Assembly: GCA_032716605.1 (NCBI GenBank)
Contig: CM064552.1
Location: 6,739,651-6,803,650, forward strand
Length of the DNA: 64,000 nt
DNA from: Paralithodes platypus
Taxonomy: Eukaryota; Arthropoda; Malacostraca; Decapoda; Lithodidae
Reading direction: 5' to 3'
This document shows positions 10,850-58,148 of the stretch, piece after piece. Under the pieces are notes generated by a model, which worked only from the letters and a program-made list of their open reading frames with translations, searched no databases and had not been told where the DNA came from. Position numbers and translations under genes: made by a program. Position 1 is the first letter of the stretch. Every line of letters begins with the position of its first letter.

Positions 10850-11930
10850 TATCCTCCCGGAAGTTGAGTTGATTACACTGTGCTTCCATGCTGACTCCCT
10901 GTCTAGGCAAACTCTTTCGTCTCTGTCTCTCCTCTAACGTCTTCCCTTCATGTTGGAAGTTTGCTCTCATTCAACCTGTCCCAAAGAAGGGTGACCGCTC
11001 TCAACCCCCCAACTATCGTCCAATTGCTCTCATCTCTTGTATCTCTAAAGTTTTTTAAACTATTCTTGCTTCCAAATTTCTTAAGAATTTCTCTTCTCAT
11101 AATCTACTCTCAGATCGCCACCATGGATTCCTTAAGGGTCGCTCTACTGGTGATCTTCTTTCATATCTTACTAACTCTTGGGCATCCTCCTTTCGGGACT
11201 TCGGTGAGACCTTTTCTATTGCACTAGACATATCGAAGGCCTTCGATAGAGACTGGCACAAATCTTTAATTTCTAAACTACCCTCCTTCGGTTTCTATCC
11301 CTCCATCTGTGCCTTTGTCTCTAATTTCCTTTCCGACCATTCCATAGCTGCGGTTGTGGACGGCCATCGCTCACTTCCTCATCCTATCAACTCCGGTGTT
11401 CCTCTGGGCTCTGTCCTATCTCCCATTCTTTTTCTAATTTTAATAAATTATCTTCTCAACTGTACCTCCAGTCCCATCCATTCATACGCAGATGACTATA
11501 CCTTACACTACTCAATTAGTTATCCTGAACGCCCCAGCCAGCAATCCCTCAAAAACAAATGTAATGAAGCCATGCAACACTTATCTTCTGATCTAACTAC
11601 TATTTCCAATTGGGGCAGAAAAAAACCTTGTTACCTTTAATGCTTCCAAACCCCAATTTCTTCATCTAACTACCCGTCCGGAACTCCCCTAGGACTATCC
11701 CTTACACAACAATACAAAAATCAATCCTTCATCTTCTCTCAATATTCTCGGTGTCTCTTTTTCTTCTGCTCTCACTTGGAAGGACCATGTTACCAGTCTT
11801 GCTAAGGGAGCCTCCCAGAAGCTGGGTGTGATCAACCGCCTCAAGGGGTTCTTTACCCCTGCACAGCTTCTTGCTATGTACAGGGGCACAGTGTGTTCTT
11901 ACACTTACAGTTTCTTACAGTAGATCCTCT
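10850..11930 (+). mobile_element. LINE (CR1/jockey-like), 5' part
   Basis: A decayed RT reads across frames: PNYRPIALISCISKV, HHGFLKGRSTGDLLSYL, ALDISKAFDRDWHKSL, SGVPLGSVLSPILFL, the catalytic YADDYTLHYS, and GVSFSSALTWKDHV. It breaks off at 11930 and resumes at 14327, because another LINE is inserted. Its C-terminus also occurs at 61505-61830 and at 63065-63635 (minus). Confidence 0.85.
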
Positions 11931-12322
11931 GGAAAAAGGCAAACTATGAAACTAGGCCTGTGTATTCAGCTCAGTGCCAGTACTTGCACTGCTGCGGTTG
12001 TTCACGGTGTTGGCGGCGGCGGTAGCAGACGCAACATTTTTATTATTCTGTATTTTTGCTTTGTAATCAAACTTCAAATCTTGTCTTCCCCATGCTATAT
12101 CAAGATTACTTTCAAACTTCCTTACTGATTCGGAATCGGCTACATACTGGGGCAGTGCGTTCCATTCATTTACCACTCTATCACAAAATGAGTTCTTTGC
12201 CTTTTCAAGTCTATTTCTTTCCTTGTAAATTTTCTTAGAGTGTCCTCTCATTCTTGTTCCCTCCCGCATCAAGAAGATACCTTCACACACATCCTCATCA
12301 TACTTTCCTGACACTATCTTAA

Positions 12323-12800
12323 CACTCAACGAGCGGCTAGTTTTGTAACATCTACTACCTGCCAAGTGGGCAGATTTACCCTAAACGAGCTTCATTCCAT
12401 GCTCTTTTTCATGCATAAAGAAGAGTCAGAGCGTAATACAATTATGTATCCGTGAAAGGGCGATAATTGAGCTTTCCAATGACACCTGAACCAGCCTTGT
12501 ACGACCACGGGTTCTCTTGCAACGATCGTGCAACATGAAGGGAAAATCCCTAAAATACAGTAATTTCGTCAGTTTTTACCTTGTATTGCGGGACCAGGGA
12601 TGTGGTGGGATGTGATGAAACAGTCAGTGGCGGGACAACGTCCATGCCGAACGGTCAGAGCCCACCCGCGCTCCTCCCACTGCTCGGACTCTCTCTCAGA
12701 GCCGATTATGTGCTCAACATGGCATGCGACTAAAGCCGGGCCCCGCTCTTTAGGCCTTGGTTCTCTACTCCGACTATAGCCGGGCGCCGCCAAAGAGGGG
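12323..12800 (-). mobile_element. 478-bp TTAA element (family G), copy 1
   Basis: TTAA sits at 12319-12322 and 12801-12804. Between them are exactly 478 bp. A second copy of exactly 478 bp, also between two TTAA, is at 18002-18479 in the opposite orientation. Removing this copy nearly rejoins the LINE reading frame. The ends (CCCCTCTTTGGCGG and, inverted, CACTCAACGAGCGG) are only weakly inverted. TTAA duplication points to the piggyBac superfamily, as a non-autonomous element. Confidence 0.8.
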
Positions 12801-13451
12801 TTAAAAGTCTATCATATCCCCTCTCTTTCTCCTATATGCCAGTGTCGGAAGTCCCAGTGTCCTCAACCTCTGCTCATAGTCCGCATTCTTCAACGTTGGT
12901 ACCAGCTTGCTAGCTCTCCTCTGCACTTTCTCCACTGCTTCTATATCCTCTGCCATATATGGAGCCCACACCTGGTTTGCATATTCCAGGTGCGACCTAA
13001 CCAGCGCTGTATAGAGATTCCTCAAGATTTCTTCATCCATTGACACGAATGTCCTCCTTATCAGCCCTACAATTCTATTGGCTTTATTTATCTTTTCCTC
13101 TAAATGTTCTGAGAAATTTAACTTATTGTCTATCACTACTCCTATATCCTTTTCTGCATTCACTTCCTCCATCGCTTCATACATACTGTATCCTACCTTG
13201 TCTGTCTTGCTTGTCTCAATCCGCATGTACTTTAATTTTTTTGGATGAAAAGTCATTGACCAATGTTCAGACCATCCCTTCATGCCCTCCACATCTTCTT
13301 GAAGCAAATCCACATCTTCCTTACTCCTCACTCTTCTATACAGCTTGGTGTCATCCGCATTGAGGTATATCTCACTTCCATTAGTTAGGTAAGTCGTTGA
13401 TAAACATAACGAACAGTAGTGGTCCCAACACAGATCCCTGAGGTACCCCAC
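12801..13451 (-). pseudogene. RT palm/thumb and C-terminal part of the CR1-type LINE
   Basis: A 216-residue open stretch with NADDTKLYRRVRSKEDV in place of the YADD box, MTFHPKKLKYMRI, SHLEYANQVWAPYM and RTLGLPTLAYRRKRGDM. It stops abruptly where the 478-bp TTAA element begins. The frame resumes beyond it as IVSGKYDEDVCEGIFLM. Confidence 0.85.
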
Positions 13452-13500
13452 TTGTAACTTCCCTCCACCCCGAGCCTATTCCATTCACCAGTACCCTCTG

Positions 13501-14022
13501 TCACCGATCTTTCAGGAAGGCATATATCCATTTCACACATTTCTCTTCTATACTATAGCTTCTAATTTTCTCTATTAGCCTTTTATGTGGGACCTTATCG
13601 AAGGCCTTCATAAAATTGCAATATACCACGTCTATAACATCCCCATCCTCCAGAATTTGCATCCAATCATCTACCACCTTAATTAGCTGTAATACCGTCG
13701 ACCTCCCTGGCAAGAATCCGAACTGTCTCTCACTGAAAAGTTGGTTTGATTTCATATGTTCCATTATTCCTTTTCTAATTACAGTTTCCATTAGTTTACA
13801 CACACCACTTGTCAAACTGACTGGTCTATAGTTTCCTGGGTCATTTCTCTTTCCCTTCTTAAAAATAGCTGTTATGTTTGCCTCTTTCCAGTCCGTCGGG
13901 ATTTGTCCTGTATTAAAAGATACCTCAAATAAAAAATTGAATGGCTCTATTAACATTTCACCTCCTTCCTTTATGATTCTTGGATGTATCCCATCTGGTC
14001 CCGGGGACTTACTTCTGTTCAT
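13501..14022 (-). pseudogene. RT domain of the inserted CR1-type LINE
   Basis: A 173-residue open stretch carrying the fingers and part of the palm of a LINE reverse transcriptase: GPDGIHPRII, YRPVSLTSG, RQFGFLPGRSTVLQL and the palm region NFMKAFDKVPH. The usual D in the first catalytic motif appears as N (CNFMKAFD in place of DFxKAFD). This is a sign of decay. Confidence 0.85.
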
Positions 14023-14326
14023 TTTACCTATAGCACTCCTTATTCTAGCATGGGAAAAGTATTAGTTCTAGTGCTGGTGCCTGTTTGATGGGAATAGTAG
14101 GCACTGCATCATCCGACTCCACTGTAAGTACCTCCCCAAAGTATTTCCCCAGCACCTCTGCTTTCTCCTTATCAGTTTCTGCTCTATTCTTATCATCCAA
14201 GTCTCCTATCAGTTCTGGGATACCTACTCTTCTTGTTAACTTTTCCTGAATATACTTCCAGAATATTTTTGGATTATCCTTCACATTTCTTGCTATCTCT
14301 CTTTCCCTCTCCTCCTGTGTGGGGAG

Positions 14327-14805
14327 GATCCTCTCACACCGCACTCCTAGACAAATTAGAAAGGAAAGCCTTTTGTATCATTAACTCCCGTCCACTCACC
14401 GACTCTCTTTAATCTCGCTCTCTTCACCGCAATGTTGCATCTCTCTCGCTATTCTCTCGCTACTACAATAATCAGTGTTCCTCAGAGCTCTCTCAGTGCA
14501 TATGACCTCCTCTACGTAGGGTACGTAGTACCCGCCTTGCAACACAATCCCACCCCTACTCTGTATAATTCTCCAACTCAAGAGTGAAACGTTACTCCCA
14601 ATCATTCTTCTATTCAACAGCTGAGCTCTGGAACTCTTCCTGAATCCATCTTTCCCTCACCCTATGACTTAAATTGTTTCAAACTCTGTGTGTCCAGACA
14701 TTTTGGCTCGAACGTTCTTTCATTTTGGCCCTGTCACTCTTTTAACTCTGGGGGAGGCACTCGTCACAGGCAGTTTTGCCTTTTGTCTCCCTCATCCACA
14801 TAGGA
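14327..14805 (+). mobile_element. LINE (CR1/jockey-like), 3' part, rejoining 11930
   Basis: Continues the element that stops at 11930, from the phrase LDKLERKAFCIINSRPLTDSL to the C-terminal YSQSFFYSTAELWNS and the 3' UTR. The 8 bases GATCCTCT lie at 11923-11930 and at 14327-14334, so they mark the target-site duplication of the intervening LINE. Confidence 0.85.
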
Positions 14806-14812
14806 AAAACAA

Positions 14813-14870
14813 TATATATATATATATATATAAGAAAACACACACACACACACACACACAAACACACAAA
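14813..14870. repeat. (TA)n then (CA)n microsatellite
   Basis: Simple dinucleotide runs between the LINE 3' end and a tRNA-derived SINE. Confidence 0.9.
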
Positions 14871-14875
14871 CACTT

Positions 14876-15200
14876 ACTGTCACGGTGGCCGAGCGCGCTT
14901 AGTAGGCTACTCTGTATTGGGAGCTCTAGCTCTGGTGTCGGGGGTTCGATCCCACGCGCCGGCAGGGGAAGTGCTCTCAAAAACTTTCCCTGGCCGTGAA
15001 GGCAAGTTCTGGACGGACCGTCTCGGGTGACCCACAAAGTCTCCTGCCCACGTCCTACCCCCTTGGGGGTATGTAGGCGCCCTCGTTAGCAGCCAGGATC
15101 AGTCTGTTGATCCCTTAGGATAAGATATAGGTTAAGTCTGTGTATTTTCAGCCCCATTGGCTGCCGGCTTGAAATAAACCGATTATTATTATTATTATTG
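14876..15200 (+). mobile_element. tRNA-derived SINE with (ATT)n tail
   Basis: The head has an A box (TGGCCGAGCGCGC) and a B box (GGTTCGATCCC) spaced as in a Ser/Leu-type tRNA with a long variable arm. A tRNA-unrelated body ends in GAAATAAACCG and (ATT)n. It lies directly 3' of exon 25 of the mosaic gene. Confidence 0.8.
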
Positions 15201-15222
15201 TTACACACACACAATAACATAC

Positions 15223-53661
<38,439 letters not shown>

Positions 53662-53834
53662 GGTCACTCCTCTAGCAGCACCGTCAGTACCGTCTATAGT
53701 ACCGTCTGTGTTTAGTACCCTCCGTGGTGGTGTGGTACGTTCTGGGAGCTGTGTGTACCGTACGTTCTCTGTGTACGGTCAGCTGAACGGTTGTGAGCGG
53801 TAGTGGAGGCGGCGGCTGTGGAGCGGGTGGTGGG

Positions 53835-53886
53835 TGTGTGTGTGTGTGTGTGCGTGCGTGTGCGTGTGCATGTGTGTGTGTGTGTA
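53835..53886. repeat. (GT)n microsatellite upstream of exon 1
   Basis: Lies about 175-225 bases upstream of the ATG. I see no TATA box between it and the start. Confidence 0.85.
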
Positions 53887-54178
53887 AACAATATTGTCGG
53901 TTCATTGTTCACTTGCAGCCGTGAGCTAAAAATCTAGTGTTTTTCTTAACCTACTGTAGGTACAGTACAATACTTATGTGTGTGTGTGTGTGGGTGGGTG
54001 CAGACTCGCTATTGCTCGCTCAAAAAATAAAAAAATAAAATAAAAATAAACACCGCAATTGTGTTGAGCTTCCAAATAATCGCTAAAATAATGAGGTGAA
54101 ACGTCTCAAGATCTCTAAGCCACTGAAGTGAAACAGGTAGGTAGGGTCCAAAAAAGACCCGTCTCGCACCAGATAGGT

Positions 54179-54360
54179 TTAACTCATTCAATCAGATGAC
54201 GCCATTTTCTTATTTATATATTAGCTACCTTCAGATGATTTTATTCAACTTTGGAAGAACATATCAGAGTCAGAGGGTTAGTTGAGCTAGTCATTAACCT
54301 TCTGATACCAAAAAGTCCTTCCTAAGCTAAAACAAAATAATCTCCAGGTAGTTATAATAC
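54179..54360. mobile_element. Decayed family A MITE
   Basis: TTAACTCATTCAATCAGATG then TCAGATGATTTTATTCAA and CCTTCCTAAGC. It lies just downstream of the stop of the 54404-55378 ORF. Confidence 0.55.
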
Positions 54361-54403
54361 AACATAATAATTCCTCCGATAGAAATGGTAAAACATAAGG
54401 ATA

Positions 54404-55378
54404 TTAAACAATAGATTCAAAAACAGATTCCTTACGACGAGACACAGCAAACCGATAACCTTGGTGTAGAGACAAAATATACACAAATAGCTTGGCAAGG
54501 AAGCAACATATAACAGCTGCCCGAACGTCCTGCATCGCAATAAAGACAGATTTGCTTTCGATCAAGTCAAGATACTGCAATGGGCAGAGTATCTGAACAT
54601 AGAAGAGAAGGTTCATAACCCACTGGCAACTAAACAGACTTAAACCCATGATCAGACAAACAAAGATCATCAAGGGACCAAACCAAAAATATCTTACATA
54701 ATAAAGGGATAGAGGACTCAAAAGCAATATTGACTCAAATGCAAACAGCAGCATAAGTCCGGTGTGCAGATCCGATTTGAGCACCGACAGACTTTCGATG
54801 CCAGAGAATTTTGCAAAAATCTCATCAAAGTTTGGCATCCCCGGCAGTGCCTTGAAATTGTCCATTATAACACGGAAAAGACTATCCAACTGAGAGGGAT
54901 CCACGTCAACTCCAAGGATGTCTTTCACCGGGACGCCCTGGTAAACCATATGCAAGATACCCCCGGCAACGTCTTCGGGAATATTGGGTACGGTTACCAC
55001 CTGAAGATAGACCGTACAGCCAAAGTCGGTCACCCACAAACCGACGAACAAGAATCCCAAAAAGCCGAGGAGCACCTTTCGCCAAGTCTTTATTTTATTG
55101 GTCTTGTTATGGCTATCGGTTATGGCCGGTGGGTCAACCTCCCTCTCAACTGGATCCATTTCGATATCGACAAAGTCACTTTCGTCGACAAAAGTGGACC
55201 CCCCATCAGCCTCCATATAGATTACCGAGTCCCTAGAGACTTCACTTTTACCGCTCGACACCGAGTGGAAAGATTGCAAAGAGCTCATGCTTTTGCAATC
55301 GAGCAAAACTTCCGTATCGAAATCAATGCTGGAGTTTCGCCGTCCAGCCATAGCAACCGTGTTTTGGGTGGATGTCAT
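54404..55378 (-). CDS. Intronless 324-residue multi-pass membrane protein, unknown family
   Basis: A single uninterrupted frame. Residues 1-100 are polar and Ser/Asp-rich (NSSIDFDTEVLLDCKSMSSL, acidic around 66-90), likely cytosolic. Hydrophobic segments lie at about 101-124, 204-228, 231-253 and 285-305. An amphipathic loop of about 80 residues (129-203) sits between the first two and includes two Pro-rich turns. The tail is basic (AVSRRKESVF). The start was chosen as the first ATG after upstream stops. TATAAAG-like boxes lie about 60 and 75 bases upstream. Neighbours are TTAA MITEs, and no introns interrupt it although genes on both sides are finely split. It could be an intronless host gene, a retrocopy or an old viral insertion. 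I do not recognise it and give no function. Confidence 0.6.
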   Translation of the reverse strand: MTSTQNTVAMAGRRNSSIDFDTEVLLDCKSMSSLQSFHSVSSGKSEVSRDSVIYMEADGGSTFVDESDFVDIEMDPVEREVDPPAITDSHNKTNKIKTWRKVLLGFLGFLFVGLWVTDFGCTVYLQVVTVPNIPEDVAGGILHMVYQGVPVKDILGVDVDPSQLDSLFRVIMDNFKALPGMPNFDEIFAKFSGIESLSVLKSDLHTGLMLLFAFESILLLSPLSLYYVRYFWFGPLMIFVCLIMGLSLFSCQWVMNLLFYVQILCPLQYLDLIESKSVFIAMQDVRAAVICCFLAKLFVYILSLHQGYRFAVSRRKESVFESIV

Positions 55379-55424
55379 TATTTTATCAACCCGATGATTT
55401 ACGTCGCACTATTATTACACTTAT

Positions 55425-55450
55425 GTAATATACTTTATATAATACCTTTA
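55425..55450 (-). promoter_or_regulatory. TATA-like elements upstream of the intronless ORF
   Basis: On the minus strand CTATAAAGGTATTATATAAAG lies about 55-75 bases before the ATG. A+T-rich context makes chance occurrence possible. Confidence 0.3.
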
Positions 55451-55459
55451 TAGATAATA

Positions 55460-56280
55460 TTTATCAACAAACTGTATCCTAAAACAGTCTTATGTGAGGC
55501 AGTAACACAAACTTTGATATGTAACTTTTCAAAACGAACCTTACACTGTAACACCGAAAGAAACAATGAACATGTTGTTGGCTATAATGTTAAGATTACA
55601 TACCTTCATTAAAAATGAAAGTAGTGTGAATCATGGTGACTTACAGAAAACCTGTATTTTATCAGCATGAATAATTAGTTATATTGTATGTTAAATATTA
55701 TCGAAAAAGTCAAGAAAAATATATTAAATATGCGGCGTAAAGAATAATAAATAATAGTTACCCCCAAATTAGGAACGAGAAAACGTACGATCATGATAGA
55801 GAACGAATATTGATGGAGAACTTAGCTTTTTTGAGTTCGCCAGCAAAAGGATTCTCACAGATACAGATACTCACAGATGTCCTTCTGGAAGAGACTTATG
55901 CCTGTGACTCCAGCTCTATAGCCAGGTCATTACTATCGTGACTTTGGCTGCGTGTGGTGGTTATTTGTGCTCTATAATTTCATTTTCTTTCCTGGCCTTT
56001 CCATGCTTTATCAAGTCGTGACTCATACAGCGTACAACATACTGTACATATATTGTTTATACTTACATTAACACACCTCTTTAGCATTATTATTGCAAAG
56101 TGTTAAGTGAACGGTAATTACGACATAAACACACATACGCACGCACGTGAACGAAACTGTCGCAGCAAAGTTCTTTTGTTCTGAAGGCTGAATTTACAGA
56201 CTATATAAGTACTGGTAATGCAGTATACATTGCCGGACTATATTAACCATTCATGTGTGTGTTATATGAACTGTAACTCC
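55460..56280. other. Intergenic DNA, no gene recognised
   Basis: A+T-rich. On the minus strand AGGACATCT|GTGAGTATC near 55870 looks like a splice donor and could end a non-coding first exon of the intronless gene, but nothing proves it. Confidence 0.3.
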
Positions 56281-56716
56281 TTATATCTATATTTGATGTC
56301 TATATTTTTTCCTTTATTCTGGCTACTATTAGACGATTTAATTCGGGTTAGCAAGGGCTTCTACACATTAAAAGGCTGAAAACCATTTAAATTAATATTT
56401 TGGCAACTGTACACTCGGATGCCATAGTCTCTAGCCCACTCATAATAATTCATGGACCCCCTTATGTTTATCTTTATGCTATTATAACTATCTGGATTGA
56501 TTTTTGGACATAAATTTGTTTTTCATTAAATAGTATATAATATAGATTTGTAGTTGATGTATAGGCTACAAAATAAATGTGTATAATTTAGTTTACAGAG
56601 ATATACTTCCATACTTACCTATTGTAGTTGATGCATAGACAAATATGATAATACATTCGTTTCTAGAGATATAAATCCATAATTATAAATAGGTGAGGTC
56701 GTACAATACGTTCAAC

Positions 56717-56942
56717 TTAACCCCTTCTGTACCACCACATCCTTTTTTTAATGTATTCTGGCTACTACTAATCGATCTTATTCAGTTTAGGAAGGATCTC
56801 TAGCAATAATAAGGCTTCGACCTATCTCGGTCAACCCTTGGAACTACCCCAGATCCTTCCAAAACTGCATACAATCGTCTAAATATAACTAGAAAAAAAT
56901 GTATCAGACATCGCTGGTACAGAAAGGGATAAGGTCCCTTTA
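56717..56942. mobile_element. TTAA MITE family A
   Basis: Ends TTAACCCCTTCTGTACCACC and ATCGCTGGTACAGAAAGGGATAA (right TTAA mutated). Same subtype as the element at 48086. A shorter scrap lies at 56300-56410. Confidence 0.75.
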
Positions 56943-57119
56943 TATGTTCAATTCTTTTCAAGGCCTTCTATTATAAAGTCCCATATACGGTTGTTATTAA
57001 TACAGTCTCATGTAATGCGGTCAATAAGGTGGGGGATAGGAAGGGGAGATAGAGATAGAGAGACAGAGAGAGAGAGGGTGTGTGTGTGTGTCGGAGTGAG
57101 TGTGTGTGTGTAAGAGAGA

Positions 57120-57520
57120 GTTACACAGATACTCAGACCACACAGACCTTGCGGTCCCTACTAGGTGGTCCGGCCTTAATTCTACTAGACAGGGACAGTT
57201 TATAGTAGAAGAAAAGGACAGCAAAGTAGAAGGCTCTCTCCCCACCCTCCAGCTAAAAAGCCGTACCGGAAAATAGGATGAAGTGTATCCTCATGGGTCA
57301 AGAAATGCCCACAAGGAAAGTTTTTATATAGTATGGAAAGAAATTAGTTTGAAAGGGATAATACACATACCTAATGATTAATTCATATTATTCCAATCTT
57401 CATCAGATGATCGACAATTCTTTTCTTACAACGTATCAATTGAATTATTGTCGACCACCTCCCTTGGTAAACTATCCCACTGTTTGACCACACTGTAGGT
57501 GAAGACATTTTATCACATCT
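57120..57520 (-). mobile_element. LINE C-terminal fragment
   Basis: Minus strand reads FTYSVVKQWDSLPREVVDNN, the conserved W-x-x-LP-x-xVV end of CR1/jockey-type ORF2, then a 3' tail. Microsatellites at 57060-57115 and 57541-57563. Confidence 0.65.
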
Positions 57521-57599
57521 AAGCATGCATTCTTTTTAAAGAGAGAGAGAGAGAGAGAGAGAGTGCGTGTATGTGAGGGAAAGAGAGAGAACGAGGGAA

Positions 57600-57920
57600 A
57601 GAGAGTAGGCTGAATGGGGCAGAATGGATACAACCCAGAGAAAGAGAGAAAAAGAGAGAACAATAGCAGGTCATCCCCCTTAAGACGTTTGCCCAATTAG
57701 TTTGTTGGTTATAAAACCTTACACCTCATTTTATTGTCAGTTTTAAGACCTTTCGTGCTATTTAGGTGTCATTTTTTTCCTGGCGAGCGATAGCGAGCCA
57801 GCCTTTGGCTGGGGCATTTTTCTATCGAAAAATGCAAAAATTATCTTGAAGGAGGGATATTTTTAAAGCTTTATGGAGGTATATGGAGCAAGCTAAAAAA
57901 CATATTAATACTGATAAAAA
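57600..57920. mobile_element. Fragments of MITE families C and B
   Basis: 57600-57680 is one end of family C (GGCTGAATGGGGCAGAATGG). 57677-57900 is family B (TTAGGTGTCATTTTTTTCCTG, GGCGAGCGATAGCGAGCCAG). Confidence 0.65.
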
Positions 57921-58057
57921 TAATATATAGGATACTAATAATACAAATAATAATAATTATAACAAATATATTATCGCCTAGTGGTAGCCTTTCTTGGGAC
58001 AAACAGTCATGAACGTCTTCTTTGTGCGTATGGCTGTGACTGTGAGGTAGGTCTTAC

Positions 58058-58148
58058 GTGTGCGTGTCTGCTTCCGTACATGTGTGGAGTAGACCGTGTG
58101 CGTGATGTGCTGGGGGAGGGTTGCCAGCTTGGTCATGAACTGTGGGAC
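58058..58148 (-). CDS. Second gene, third exon
   Basis: Acceptor CCTATCCACAG, donor CACAC|GTAAGACC, 91 nt, phases 0-1. Encodes VPQFMTKLATLPQHITHTVY and STHVRKQTRT. Confidence 0.7.

Larger units (their letters stand above)
11931..14326 (-). mobile_element. CR1-type LINE inserted within another LINE, 5'-truncated
   Basis: Reads on the minus strand from 14326: a linker (WKYIQEKLTRRVGIPELIGD), RT with SKSPGPDGIHPRIIK, NYRPVSLTSGVCKLME, FMKAFDKVPHKRLIEK, ADDTKLYRRV and LGVVIDNKLNFSEHL-like GVVIDNKLNFSEHL, then the C-terminus FCDRVVNEWNALPQYV near 12180. Frames are broken near 13450-13500 and 14030. A 478-bp TTAA element interrupts it at 12323-12800. The flanking 8-bp duplication GATCCTCT supports insertion into the plus-strand LINE. 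Confidence 0.9.

Noticed and set aside
12323..12365. LINE coding sequence between the 478-bp element and its LINE host
   Set aside because: The same ~40 bases also occur at the end of the 18 kb copy and lie inside its TTAA, so they belong to the element, not to the LINE.
54764..55453. 229-residue plus-strand frame opposite the membrane ORF
   Set aside because: It is antisense to the 324-residue frame, which has coherent membrane segments and a plausible start. The plus frame has no domain sense.
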